DNA of 64,000 nucleotides from Mesostigma viride (GCA_009746045.1 RPFO01000041.1:2214613-2278612); one strand, 5' to 3'; positions 20,840-31,692 are shown, numbered from the stretch's first letter. The notes: generated from the letters alone by a model not told the origin. Made by a program: numbers and translations.

Positions 20840-21039
20840 GGGTAGAGCAGGGGCACAGCTGCTGTGGGCTGGCCCTGCACATTCACATAGTGTGCTCACC
20901 CTAGCATACAGATGGCCGTGTTGCCATCTGGTAGACATGTCTGTGTTATTCCACCGTATAGAGCTAGCACACATATTGTAATAAATTTGATGTTTTGTGG
21001 TGATGCATGCAAAGCAAGGCAAGGCCAGAAATGGATTTG
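20840..21039 (+). repeat. Split direct repeat B2
   Basis: 200 bp copy of B1 and the 3' end of the element. It ends at ATGGATTTG, after which CACTA DNA resumes. Confidence 0.93.
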
Positions 21040-21130
21040 CGCCTTGTCATTAAGAAATGACAACGGCGCCAAGGATGGAGCACGCAAACGCGTTAATGTC
21101 GGCTGGGGGTGGTCTGGTTAGTGGGGAAGA

Positions 21131-24028
21131 ATGGTGGCCGCGGATCCAGCAAAGTGGGCAAAATTTTGTGCCGCCAAGTCCGTAGAACTACACCCTCTGA
21201 AGCATGTGCAAGCCGATTGTCGGCTGCGGACTCTTAGGGAAGTCGTTGCGACGCAATCGAAGGAGTGGTTGCTGGAGGGTGTAGCAAAGAAGGACCAAGA
21301 TCAAGAACTGCTGAAGGATGTTTGTGCTCGGATCAAGGCGATTTGTTGTGAATTCTTACCAGCACTGGCCCAGGACGAGTTAAATGATGCAAAGGCCAAT
21401 TACTCTGCAGCCGTTGCGGCGGAGAGCAGCAGGAAACTGAATGAAGTCCTGAACGGACCGACAGAGGCGACAACCGCAGTGAAGTCTCTCCCCGATCCTC
21501 CTGCTTTGGAACCGCCTGAAGCGATAGTTGAAAGGGAGCTAGCGAGGCGTCTATACATCCGAAAGCACGAGGCCTATCTAGCGGCAAAGAGAGCTGCCAA
21601 CAGAGTGGCTAAGGCTGAACAGCAACGTGCCCCGCTTGCCTGCGTAACCAACCAGCCCAAACAGGTAATTAAACAAAGAATACTCATGAACTGCCGTGTC
21701 TTGGTATGCATCCGTTGTGTATGACGAGTGCAGTCAGCAATCTGTAGTGCAACCGTACTTTCTACTCGCCATCGATAGTTTTCTGATCGAGTGCATTATT
21801 ATGTTCCTTCGGATGCTGTGCTTTGTTCTTCATGGTGAACACCACAGCTGGGCGTCCAAAAAGCAAAGAAAACTGCAACCGGCAAGTCGACAGCAAAAGC
21901 CAAGCCTGCTGCAGTCACCGCCGGGACCATGCAGCTGCCTGCCAGCCTCGAGGCTGAAAGGGCCGCCAAGATTGCAGCTTTGCAGGCCCAAATCGACGCT
22001 ATCAACGCGCAGTTCGACCAGCAGATGAGCGCCGTGCCGGCACCCCCTCTCGTGGCCATGCCACCACCACCCATGCCAGGCTGTCCATCTGCCCCCGTGC
22101 TGGCACGTAAGTTCCCTTTTTTTCCCCTTTGGTATACGGGCCTTACTGTTGCTTCATGGAAACTTACAACGTATCAATTTGCCTGTATTTACCCTTCAAC
22201 TTTGTGCATTATTATCTTTATGAAGTCCCACACGTTTTTTTTGTGTATATTGGTTTTCTTTGTGTTTCATTCAAGCTGACTTTTGACTTCTTTAATTGCA
22301 TGTGTCTTTCCTTTTTCATCCAGCCGTGGACCTGGCTGCATGGCACAGTGACACCGGTGCTGGTGCCCATCCTGGCACCTGAACCAGGTCCAAATGTGAA
22401 GCCCCACTATTCGAAGACATTATCGCTTCTGCTCGCATGCGAGTCTCCAAGTATCGATTCAAAGGCCCTGCCCCAGCCCACTCCGGGGGCTGCTGGTGAT
22501 GAACCTGTGACGCAGCAGGCCATTCCCTGTAAGTAATATCAGATCACTTCCAATCGTGGTTGTTTTATTCCTGTCTCTTTTTGCATTGGCATACCTGTAT
22601 TTTACTTAGCAAGTATCTCAGTTTCTGCACTGACGATGCACTCTAATATTCTTTTCGCTCAACCTTATTAAGACCTTGCTATGTTCGTTTGCCACCATAG
22701 CATACATAACCCCCATTCACCAGCAGCTTCCCCGTTTCCCATTTGTAAATGCATTCCCTGTTTGTTTTTATGATCCCAACAAAGTCTCTCTTTTGCAATT
22801 GATGTGTGCAGTGCCTTCGCAGGCTTCTTCAAAGAGGAAGGGCATGACACCAGCGCCAGTTTCCAAGGCCCGGCGCGGATCAACAGAGACCAAGTCCCCA
22901 TCTGCAACAAAGGATCCAGTCCTGCCATCGCCGCAGCCTCTAGAAGAGAACATTGCCGTCCTTCCACAGCCGCCAACAGCACCTAAGACACGTGCTCAGT
23001 GCCCACCACCTTCAGATCTGGGGTTGATGCACTACATCAAGCAGGTGCTCCCTCAGGCCACTGTGTTGCCTCTTCCAGCAGAGGTGACAACGACCACCGT
23101 ACCGGTTGGCACCATCATAGCTCAAAAATGGTTGCTGAAGGCGCGCAAGCAGCTGAGATTGGGGGATGAGTTGGTGTGGGATGTAGGCCGCATTGCTATG
23201 GTCAAGCCACGGAACAAGTCCCCGTGGACGCTTGCGTTTCCTAACGGGGATGAGCCAGAATCAAGGTATTGCTTTGATCTGAGGAAATTGCACTACGGTG
23301 AGGAGGGGTCTGGCGAGCTCTCATGGGTGATGTTGGGCAATGTTACGGTGAACGACCTGCCTGGAAAGGCAGAAGAAACGAACACGAGTCAAGTGCCTTC
23401 CCCCCCGGATGTGCCAGCCCCACTGCCACCCTCCACGGCCGTGCCAGCCCCTCTGGCCCCACAGCTGCCACCCTCCACGGCCGTGCCAGCCCCTCCGGCC
23501 CCACTGCTGCCACCCTACACGGCCGTGCCAGCCCCTCCAGCCCCACTGCCACCCTCCACGGCCGTGCCAGCCCCTCCGGCCCCACTGCCACCCTCCACGG
23601 CCGTGCCAGCCCCTCCGGCCCCACTGCCACCCTCCACGGGAGGACCAGAGTCATCGGTGGAATCCGTGCTTGCCAACATGATGTTGCAGTTGAAAAAAAT
23701 GCAAGAGGAGCTCGACGAGAAGAACGCCATCATCAACAAACAAGCGGAGAGATCTGCACCGACAGAATCCTGCTCAAGCCTACCAATCCCATGTGTAAGT
23801 TCCGCAGCTCCTCTGATACGGAAATGTTACCATCTTTATAATTGTGGATGCCTTGATTAGTTTGCATTTCGGTTTTGTTGTGTATTCTTTTTCTGACTAC
23901 TTGCGCAACCCAATGGTCCAAACTCTCTGCTGTTTGCGTGCAGGAAAATACCCCGGACAGCGCGGCACAAGCAAAACACTGCGAGCTGCTGAATGGCCAG
24001 AAGGCAGAAGGCATGGCATCAAACTGAG
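21131..24028 (+). CDS. Second CACTA gene, proline-rich/coiled-coil protein (TnpA-like role?)
   Basis: This is a multi-exon gene transcribed away from the transposase. My exons are 21131-21664, about 21848-22106, 22324-22528, 22812-23794, and 23944 to a stop near 24028, with GTAAGT-type donors. Exon 1 encodes a helical Lys/Ala-rich protein (ERELARRLYIRKHEAYLAAK). Exon 2 has AALQAQIDAINAQFDQQM and a Pro/Met-rich stretch. Exon 4 has KQVLPQATVLPLPAEVTTTT, LELRKLHYGEEGS-like text and a Pro/Ala repeat. It closes with a coiled coil (LKKMQEELDEKNAIINKQ). Plant CACTA elements encode a second protein that binds subterminal repeats, and I infer that role here from position only. The exon 2 to 3 junction does not phase. 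Confidence 0.6.
23415..23640 (+). repeat. Coding minisatellite (Pro/Ala)
   Basis: A 42-45 bp unit (CTGCCACCCTCCACGGCCGTGCCAGCCCCT-type) repeats about five to six times and encodes PPSTAVPAPPAPL. It lies inside exon 4 of the second CACTA gene and stays in frame. Confidence 0.9.
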
Positions 24029-24579
24029 TCCAGCCAGTTTTGGAATAGCTGTAAGTTTTCACGATCAGGGTGCACAGGATTCCATTTTTTTGCACTACAA
24101 AGCGATTTTTTTGTCTCGTGTACGAGCGTGATTTTTTACTGTCTCGTCATTTTGGATTTGGTGTACATTTGCACATCCTGCAGCCTTTCTGATTCTGGCC
24201 CTGCCTTGCTGCTTTGTCCTTCTTAATTGTGCTCCTACGTGCAGGAAGACGTAGAACGAAACATGCGGACTCTGAACAGTATGGGAGAGGCATGAGAACT
24301 CTTCTCGTGAAGAATTGTGTGAAGATGTACACAAACTTCCCTGATTCCAAGAATGAATCAGTTTTTCCCTTTCAGCAAGACATGACTACGAATGTCAGTT
24401 GACAGCATGTTTGCTGTGGATGATGTATGCAAGCTGTAACATGATATTTATCAATGTAATAAATGCACTGATTGTGAGTCATGCCCCTGTTGTAATCATC
24501 TTGCATTGTCGTATTTCTGTCGGTCCCTGATAACACCATTTTTTTGTCCCGGAATGGCTGGAGAATTCGCCTGTGCATG

Positions 24580-24955
24580 TTCTTGATTTTCTTGAGATTC
24601 TACTCGTTTTTTTGTCCTGAGATTTTCTTGAGATTCTACTCGTTTTTTTGTCCTGAGATTGTCCTGAGATTTTGTCCTGAGATTGTCCTGAGATTTTGTC
24701 CTGAGATTTTCACTACAAAGTCAAAATCTCAAGACCTGAGTTTTTCACCAGAAATCTCAGGACCCGAGGTGTGCACTTACCAGATTTTGTGAAGACAAAA
24801 AAAATCAGGAAAAATCAGGACAATCTCAGGAAAAATTAAGAAAAATCTCAAGACGATCTCAAGACAATCTCAAGATATCTCAGGATTTCTCAGGATTTCT
24901 CAGGATTTCTCAAAAAAAAACTCAGGACAATATCAAGAAATCTCAGGACGAATTT
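24580..24955. repeat. CACTA right subterminal repeats
   Basis: Repeats of TCCTGAGATT / AATCTCAGGA and TCTTGAGATTCTACTCG occur in mixed orientation. They mirror the array at the left end, directly inside the right terminus. Confidence 0.85.
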
Positions 24956-24972
24956 TTTCCGACTTCCTAGTG

Positions 24973-26194
24973 GTACGCTTCTGGGTTTATGGGCGATATG
25001 GGGAGAAGAGGGACCTGGGCAGTTGCATGCGTCAAAGAGTCTCTATTTTTTCGTCGTGATGTCGCAGTCGCGCCTGGCGAAAACAAGGGCGAGCGCGAGC
25101 CATATTTTTCTTTTACCGCAAGGCTGGGTGCTTCCCACGCGTCACCGTCCTTTAATATATATTTCTTGAGCTGGCCCGCGCAGCTGGCGGCCTGGGCGCA
25201 CGTCAAGAACAAGGATCCGACTGTCATTCTCAACCGCATCGTTCGAAGTAAGCGTGTTAAGCGTATTGTAACCTATAACTCCCGCAGACGTGATAATTTC
25301 GGTTGCTTTCAATGCCCAACTTCGTGGTTTTGATTACGTTTATGTCCGGGGAATAACGGAAGTTTGCTGGGCGGTACTTTCTTTTCCCGTTGCGTCACTG
25401 AAAAGGTAAACGGCCTTGCGTTATCAAAACAGCAGCAAGTAGAAGTCGCTGTGCTTAATTGCGATGTGGTAGTTTGATTCAACACATTTACTGCCTTGTT
25501 GCTGAGAAGTTTTTGAAGGCTTGCTGGTATGTTGCCCATATGTTTCTAATGCTTCAACTCATGTCCAAGTGATCAAGACTGGCTTAGAAACTTGAGCTTG
25601 TCATGTTTACATTGTGCTTGTGTTACAACTTGTGCCTCTTTGCAGTATATGTTTCATATATAACGTAAGGGTTCAACATCATGGTTTAGCACCGTGGTGG
25701 CAGCCGAGCCTCTACTAACGATCATGGAACTAACCTTGGCAAGCATTTGCATCATATTTCACTCTTTGGACTGAGCTAGCTTTACACCTGCTGTTTGGCC
25801 TGCACCACGGTGCCTGGCTGCCAGTTACATTTTGTGCCCCCCCCTGGCAGGCTGCAGGGTCTAGGACTGCGAGGGTGTAACATAGACATGTTGTGGGCAC
25901 CCTGGGTGCATTTTCAGGACCAGCCATGACCTGGCCATGCCTTCTTTCTTGGCATATTGTTGACTTGAGTGCTATTTGGTCACTCGCGTAGCGACCCCCC
26001 TGCATTCATAAATCGTAAACAATTATACAGTGAGCATATTTCATGGATGTTAAGCATTGCAACTCTTGAACACATCATAAATGAACATGGTTCCATACCG
26101 TACTCATGGATGTGTTGACATGTGTTAGTTATTACAAATGGTATCCATGCTTAAAAATGTCCTCATTTGAGGACATTTTCTTGGTGATTAGACA
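24973..26194. other. Right part of the TGTC...GACA element, non-coding
   Basis: This is host DNA of the CACTA insertion and holds no recognised gene. A 114-residue frame at 24989-25333 has no domain I know. The palindrome ATGTCCTCATTTGAGGACAT lies 18 bp inside the right end. Confidence 0.6.
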
Positions 26195-26650
26195 ACAGGT
26201 CCTGAACGTAGGGTTTTCCAAGCGCCCGTCATTAGAGTCTTTGTATCAGGGTATGCCTCGTATTTCGGACGAGATTAGGCAGCGTAGGATAGCATTTGTA
26301 GGACACCTTGCTCGCACCAGCCAGGTCGACACCGCCCTTGGTCTGGCAGGCCCCCAGCCATGTGTAGCCTTTCCCCCTTGCCCAGCCAGGGCGGCATATT
26401 CTGACCTGGCCTGGCCCCAAGGGCATTCCCAAAAGGGTAGGGAAACCTGTCACGAACTACATCCAGATGTTGCTGGACGACCTAGTGGTCCCAGCCCAGT
26501 TTGAACACCGCATCCACTCTCTCTCCCTTAATTCTTTGGACTGCCATGCAGAACAAGACGCGGTGGCAGAAGATTGTCAAGGCTCACACGCCAGCCCCTG
26601 TGGGCAAGCCACCTCCCCCCGAGCGGAGGAGGCGTTTTTATGAGTAGTGT
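26195..26650 (+). pseudogene. LINE block 3, C-terminal region
   Basis: The block continues the LINE from 9260: VLNVGFSKRPSLESLYQGMP, then RISDEIRQRRIAFVGHLART, the typical LINE C-terminal arginine-rich segment. In a shifted frame, NKTRWQKIVKAHTPAPVG and PPPPERRRRFYE end at TGA-TAG near 26647. It has at least one frameshift. With blocks 1 and 2 it forms one 5'-truncated LINE of about 1.6 kb before the insertions. Confidence 0.82.
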
Positions 26651-27391
26651 AGTTAGGTTTTTCTAGACTAGATAGCTTAGACTAGATAGGTTAGTTCGAT
26701 TACGCGGCTCCTTCCACTCTACCCATCCATCAAGGAATATGTGCTACATGATCTCCCAACGGAGGCATGTTATAATTTAATTTAATTTAATTTTTTAATT
26801 GCCGGATCGTTAGCGTGTCCGTTTAGCTAGCGCGCCCGAATGCAGCTGTGGCATGCCTTAGGCATGAAGGAGACTGGGGGTCTCTGTCCTTTCTCCTGTT
26901 GTGCACACACAGGGATTAAAAGCACTTCGGTGCTCCGTGACTCCCCAACGGGAGCACGAGTTTAATTAATTAATTAATTAATATGTAGCACATATCCTAG
27001 AGAAGGGGAAATATGGCTTTTAATACATTCTAAGCTACTTCCTGCAAGGGTGGGAATGTAGTAAACGACACTTGCTCTAGGTGCACCAAGGGCACCTGCA
27101 CCCCCCAGAGTCTCGAGCTCAACCCAACTAAGGGGAGCCCGTCATAGGGGGGGACGATCATCATGGCTATACAAGAGCTAGGGCATGGCGTCTCAGCAGA
27201 GAGTGACTCCCTACATGGGCACTGCATAATGAAATAAAGCTAGGCATCATCTGGAGTGTGGCACATCGTAGGCACACATGCATGTACATGACTAATAAAA
27301 ATGCTAGGCATCAGCTGGTTTAGTGCCTGTAGTAGGCGTGCATGTACAAGGCCACGGTCTAACTATTCTACACAACTGCTGCTGCATTCCC
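26651..27391. other. LINE tail and simple repeats
   Basis: The stretch holds a TAGACTAGATAG duplication (26660-26690), an AATTT tract near 26775-26800 and a TTAA-repeat tract near 26961-26983. A phrase ATGCTAGGCATCA-CTGG-GTGCATGTACA then repeats twice at 27240-27350. No gene was seen. Confidence 0.5.
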
Positions 27392-28790
27392 CTAAGCTGG
27401 GGCGTCTGGAGTCGCTGGAGCCCCGGTGGTTGGGGTGGTCGCGTGCCAGGGCTTGTGGCCGACGTAGATGGCCGCCCCCATCCAGTACACCGGCTGTCCC
27501 GCCTTGGTCTGCCGGAGCTGGAGGTAGGTTGGCCATAGCTCCCGTCGCCGTTGTTGCTGCGCCAGCCGGGTCAAGTCGTCGTCCACGGTGAAGGGAGTGT
27601 TCTCGAGCCGCTTGCGGCGTCTGAGAAACAAAATCTTGTCCGATGGGCTCTTAAAGATGAGAAGAAGCGGGGGCGCCCCTGCCTTACCCCGCGCGCGGGG
27701 AAGGCGGTGGGCGACCAGCTTAATCTCACCATGCAAGAAGGCCCATGCGATCAAGGATTTTGCTCTCAAACGCACGTGCAAGCTTCTCGGAATTCTCACC
27801 TTCCTCCATGTCGAAGTTCTTGACGATGACGTTTAGGCTGCGCTTGGCGAGCTCGGCCTCCTCGCGGAGGTCAAGCGTCTGCCCTTGGAGCTGGGCTGCA
27901 TGCGACGGCGGAGGTGGTGGAGGTGGTGTGCTTGTCCGCCCAGGTCTGGGTGGAAGGAGCAGCGCCAGCCAGGCCAGCGGGGCCGGGCTAGCTTGGCGGC
28001 AAGGTCCTTCACCGCCTGGGCGGTGAGGCCTGCGGTGTTTTGCAGGACCTCGATGGCGATGGGATTGTCCTTAATTGAGGCGCTGGTCGATGTCACGGAG
28101 CTGGGCGGTGATGGCGTCGGAGGTGGGGGTGGTGGCGGTGGAGGAGGCGAGGAGGGTGGAGGTGGCGGTGGAGATGGTGGAGAGGAGGGGAAGCTCGGCA
28201 GCCAGCGTGCCGCCCATGGCCGCCACATCTGCGGCAAGGGCCGGGGCCATGTGCTGCGCGAGGGCCTCCTGAAGGAGGGAGCGGATGGAGGATTCGGTCA
28301 AGGTGGTGGTGATGGGCTTGGGGGGCCGGAGCTCTCCGATGGAGCGTCCGAGGAGGGAGAAGAGGGCGTATGTTTGCAGCCGGGGGTGGGGGGCGGTGAG
28401 GATGTATTCGTATGGGCGCTTCCGAAGGTATGAATCGACGAGGCGACCCTGGTGGAAGAGCTGTTTGCACAGTTCGATAAGCGAGGAGTGTGATCCCCAG
28501 AACACGTAGCTCAGGATGCGGTCTGCGGTGAGCTTGTCAAAAAAGCCGGGCTGGCTGGCGTCAAAGTCGTCCTCCTCAAAAGTCGGCTCGGCAGGGCGAC
28601 TGCACTTGGGTTCAGGCGACGCTGCTGGCGAGGCGAGCCCGGGAGGGGGCTGGGCGACCACTAGAGCTTGGCTAGTGGTGCCGCTGCCTTCTGGGCCAGA
28701 GGGCGAAGCTGCAGCCGGAACTGCTGACGTATTTTCAGGGCCGAGCGCAGCCGCCAGGCTGCGTTGCGCGCAGGAGCGTTTGCTGGCCAT
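27392..28790 (-). pseudogene. L1-like LINE ORF1 (RNA-binding protein), minus strand
   Basis: The N-terminal frame 28790-28071 (239 residues) begins MASKRSCAQRSLAAALG, is Pro/Ser-rich, then has KLTADRILSYVFWGSHSSLI and a long Ala/Ser/Thr tract. After a break, other frames give a coiled stretch and an RRM-like piece (RSLNVIVKNFDMEEGE, about 27830-27740). The C-terminal domain follows at 27799-27392 (KSPSDKILFLRRRKRL, DDDLTRLAQQQRRRELWPTY), typical of L1 ORF1 proteins. Three frames are needed, so it is broken. ORF1p binds LINE RNA. Its ORF2 partner is not present on this strand. Confidence 0.7.
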
Positions 28791-29335
28791 AATAGTGCGT
28801 AATGGCGTCGGGAAAATACATCAGCGTAGGCGTCTTAGAAAGACACCGTGGTACTTTGCGTAATAGCTGAGGCCGGTCACAATACTGCATTACAGCTGTA
28901 ACCGATGGTAGTAGCAGATGCGCCTAGAAAAGACGCATCGGTTGCAAGTGATCTGACTGCACTTGGGGCTCAGACGCAAAAGTTCTGAGCTCCGCCGTCA
29001 GCCATGTCCGCTCGTAGCTCGTGGCTCGTGGTATGATCCATCCATCCATCGATCGGGGTTCATGCTCCGTGCTCCCGGTTAGGGATAAGTTTTGCAAAAC
29101 ATAAGTCCTAAGTCCAATGTACTTTTTCCTCCTGTTGACGCAAACAAACTCGAAAATGGCGCCGTAATTACCGATAACGACACTAACAAACGGCCGAGAA
29201 ATACAGAAGCAGTTTCCACAGCAGCTGACGAAAACCCCTCACCAGATACCTTTGCTTTAACCTACATGCAAACCGGCACTCGCCTGCAGCCGGCTGCCAT
29301 TATGTACTTCTCTTTTTGGCATAACTGTCGCCCAA
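28791..29335. other. Spacer between two head-to-head LINE ORF1 copies
   Basis: It includes TCCATCCATCCATCGATCG, then CCCGGTTAGGG-TAAGTTTTGCAAAA near 29077, which also occurs at 5289. No gene was seen. Confidence 0.45.
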
Positions 29336-30300
29336 GTGAAAAGTATTCTCGAGCTCCGCAGCGACAATGGCGGCCAGATCCGCCACCCTCGTACCGGCAA
29401 GGTTATGGCGGACGATGCTTCCAAGTACAAATGGCATAACCGGGAGCTTGACCAGCTCCAAACTGCCTGCCTTTTTGCGTGCTGCCCTGAACTCTGCGAG
29501 CCGCTGGTGGCGGCCATTGCCACGCCCGCCCCAGCAGCCGATGCTACCGCGCTGCTGCACGACCTAGACGCAGTCTCTCACCTCGATCCATGCGAGCTAG
29601 GCGAGATCAAGACAATGGCGGAGGCTTCAGCAGCCACGACAGCAACCCTGCTGGAGATGAAGGCAATGGCGGCTTCAGCCCCCTCCCAAGCAGACCTCAT
29701 AATCGCAGACGTAAGAACCTGACAGTCATCGTCAACCAGGCGGCCAAGACTGCAGCTACTGCTGTCATGTCACAGAATGTGGCTCAGCAGCGACAAAGAA
29801 AAATCATCATCATTAAGGGATTTCAGGTCAGCGAGCACCAGAACGAGACGGCTCAGGAAGTTACCGACGAGGCCCTGCGAGACTCGGAGTTCTTGGGGGT
29901 GCTGCAGCTCCGCAAGAGCTAGTGCTGTCCGATTGAGCGTGCGATTCGACTGCCAGGCCGCCCTCTGGGCCTGGTCCCGGCTCTGACATCCATGCACGAC
30001 AAGCATGGCATCCATGCATGCACGACAAGCATGGCATCCATGCACGACAAGCGGTGTGTCATCGGGGCCCGTCGTCTGCTGAAGGATACCACCATCAGCA
30101 TGGACGAAGACTACACGTCTGCCCAGCTGAAGGCGAGGAGCAAGGTCTGGAATCGCATCAACGTTGTGGAGGCCAGGAAGCAGCACGTACCGGGGGGGAA
30201 GCGAGTGCAGGTGCGTCAGCTGCAGGATTGCAGCTTCATCACATTCTTTGGTTTAATGCTGTTCCCATCCACACCGGTCCCCCAGAATCTCGTGGTATGA
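29336..30300 (+). pseudogene. L1-like LINE ORF1, plus strand
   Basis: One frame (29336-29722) has VMADDASKYKWHNRELDQLQ, a Cys-rich turn and an Ala/Thr-rich helix. A second (to 29922) has the RRM-like RQRKIIIIKGFQVSEHQNET. A third (to 30300) has the C-terminal domain RRLLKDTTISMDEDYTSAQL and KVWNRINVVEARKQH. The order matches L1 ORF1. Frame changes and an internal 26 bp tandem repeat make it non-functional. The endonuclease start lies 435 bp downstream. Confidence 0.7.
29987..30055. repeat. Short tandem repeat
   Basis: Three copies of a 22-26 bp unit (CATCCATGCACGACAAGCATGG) lie inside the LINE ORF1 copy. Confidence 0.85.
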
Positions 30301-30735
30301 AACGTCCTGCCGCCGACGGTTCCGGATACGTAGGACTCTCTCGTCGGCTCGCGGCTAACAGGCGCTTCGGGGACAGCCTCTAAAGAGTCCCCTCCCGTCC
30401 CACCCCAAGGCATCGACCCAATCGAAGTGATACCCATGGTGGTGCCGGTAATTGGCGGGCCTAAACGAAAGCTTTAAGCAGCAAAATCAGCAACACCCAA
30501 CGCATGCTGGATTACCTCCGCCTATGAGTCGCCCAGTCATCCCTGAATACCCAGAGCAGGCGGCAGGCTCGCATCCTACGCCTGCAGGACAAGGTAAATG
30601 CTATGAAAAGCGCTATTACCTCCATCTCCAATTCCATCCCCACCGTCTCACCTCCATTCCCACCTCCCGCTGCATCCATCCCCATCCAGCCCACTCCATA
30701 TTCTCCCCAGGCTGTTGGGCCAGCAGGCGACACTG
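30301..30735. other. LINE inter-ORF region
   Basis: Pyrimidine-rich sequence between ORF1 and the endonuclease. Nothing else was seen. Confidence 0.4.
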
Positions 30736-31350
30736 GCCCTCGCCACCTTCAATGCACGTACATTACTGTCAAATAGCGACCATAGCTACCGGGTAGAGGA
30801 GCTTGTTGCTTTTTGCATTGAAAAACGTGTTTCTATTCTAGTAGGCGTCCAGGAGCAGGCGTCGCACGGTGCCTTCTGGCGCGGTGCATACTGAACGTCT
30901 GGCGGGCGGTTGGCGGTTTTACTTTGCTGGCGGTGGGACGCCAGGTCAAGGTGGCGTCGGCCTTTTGTGCCGGCTCTAAGCTGGCAGCAGTTAGTCTCAG
31001 CACCATGCCTTATTATGGTAGCACATTTCACCGCCGTCGAGGGGCGGTCCAAGCACCACCTCACGGGCACGGCTGGGGTGGGCTTTGCTCCTCATAGTGG
31101 TTTGCCACTGGGGGAACACCGAAAGTTCTTTGAGGACTTGCATGACCTTGAGGGGGCCACCCCGGCCTGTCACTTCTTGGCCATGCTGCTATAGACGCCA
31201 ATGCCACGCTCCCCGTGGGCACTACTGGCGGCCGCTTGGTCGCTTACGACAACACCCCTTGTTTTCGGCATTTTTGCTGGATAATTGGCTGGTTGCTGTC
31301 AACTACAACTTCCAATGTCCCTCACAAGACTTGGTCACTTTTCGGGGCCC
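30736..31350 (+). pseudogene. LINE ORF2 start, APE-type endonuclease fragment
   Basis: Translation gives LATFNARTLLSNSDHSYRVE and ELVAFCIEKRVSILVGVQE, the start of a LINE APE endonuclease (NxR-TL and QE motifs). Further pieces are in shifted frames (VKVASAFCAGSKLAAVSL). It ends where the copia LTR begins at 31355. This is the ORF2 of the LINE whose ORF1 is at 29336. Confidence 0.7.
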
Positions 31351-31354
31351 TAAC

Positions 31355-31559
31355 AGTTAATATTGCCTGGCAAGCAATATTGTTCTACTAAGCTACTTGG
31401 CTTGTAGAGATTCTACTTCTGGTTACTTCAATCCAGAAACGGGTTCATTCTGACAAGTATTGCTCGAGATATGAGCAAGCCTGTGACATGATTGATACTG
31501 TTCTACTACATTCTACATGGATTCGGTGATTCTACGGTGGTTCTTCAAGTGACCCGTGG
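31355..31559 (+). repeat. Copia A 5' LTR, truncated
   Basis: The first 205 bp match the LTRs of element B (AGTTAATATTGCCTGGCAAG). The rest is replaced by the end of a TGTC element and then by element leader from about 31693. Confidence 0.88.
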
Positions 31560-31692
31560 TGTCCAAAAACCAAATGTCCTCATTTGAGGACATAGTTCTC
31601 GTTTGAGACGGGGGGGGTTAGGGGCGCGGTTTTGGCGCCAAATTTGGTCGTAGGGTCACTTGGTGGGTTTTGGCGCGAAACTGGGGTAGGTA
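31560..31692 (+). repeat. Left end of a TGTC element
   Basis: About 133 bp, nearly identical to 9261-9395, including TGTCCAAAAACC, the ATGTCCTCATTTGAGGACAT palindrome and TTTGGCGCCAAA. The partner end is missing, so a deletion joined it to the copia leader. Confidence 0.88.

Larger units (their letters stand above)
15709..21039 (+). mobile_element. Ngaro/PAT-type tyrosine-recombinase retrotransposon, structurally complete
   Basis: The 5.33 kb element has the split-direct-repeat layout A1-ORFs-B1-A2-linker-B2. A1 is 15709-15916, B1 20410-20609, A2 20607-20814 and B2 20840-21039. The A copies (208 bp) and the B copies (200 bp) look identical by eye. The internal region encodes a Gag-like protein and an RT-RNase H-tyrosine recombinase protein. 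There is no methyltransferase domain between RNase H and recombinase, which favours Ngaro over PAT/DIRS1. No target duplication is seen, as expected for recombinase-mediated insertion. Intact frames and matching repeats suggest recent mobility. Confidence 0.93.
9799..24972. mobile_element. CACTA (EnSpm) transposon, about 15.2 kb with insertion
   Basis: Both ends read CACTAGGAAGTCGG in inverted orientation (9799-9812 and 24959-24972), the classic CACTA terminus. Dense CCTGAGATTT-type subterminal repeats lie just inside each end. It carries a TNP2-class transposase gene on the minus strand (10372-15017) and a second gene on the plus strand (21131-24028). A 5.3 kb tyrosine-recombinase retrotransposon sits between them. 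Without that insertion the element is about 9.8 kb. The flanks are GGT on the left and GTA on the right, so the target duplication is a 2 bp GT or an imperfect 3 bp one. Confidence 0.9.
9261..26194. mobile_element. TGTC...GACA element with 4 bp target duplication (Ginger/Sola-like?)
   Basis: The insertion is bounded by TGTCCAAAAACC on the left and GGTGATTAGACA on the right. ACAG lies directly outside at 9257-9260 and 26195-26198. Near each end lies the near-palindrome ATGTCCTCATTTGAGGACAT (about 9274-9293 and 26157-26176). Removing the insertion restores the LINE frame (...MLRQ-VLNVGFSKRP). Its own DNA is 9261-9798 and 24973-26194 (about 1.76 kb) with no transposase. The rest is the CACTA element. 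TGT...ACA ends with 4 bp duplications suit Ginger, and Sola also makes 4 bp duplications. A 133 bp copy of the left end occurs at 31560-31692. Confidence 0.72.

Noticed and set aside
23323-23841. Alternative 172-codon repeat-rich frame
   Set aside because: It is the shifted frame of the Pro/Ala minisatellite inside exon 4 of the second CACTA gene.
27833-28470. Pro/His-rich and Gly-rich frames opposite LINE ORF1
   Set aside because: Shadows of the Ala/Ser/Thr-rich ORF1 sequence.
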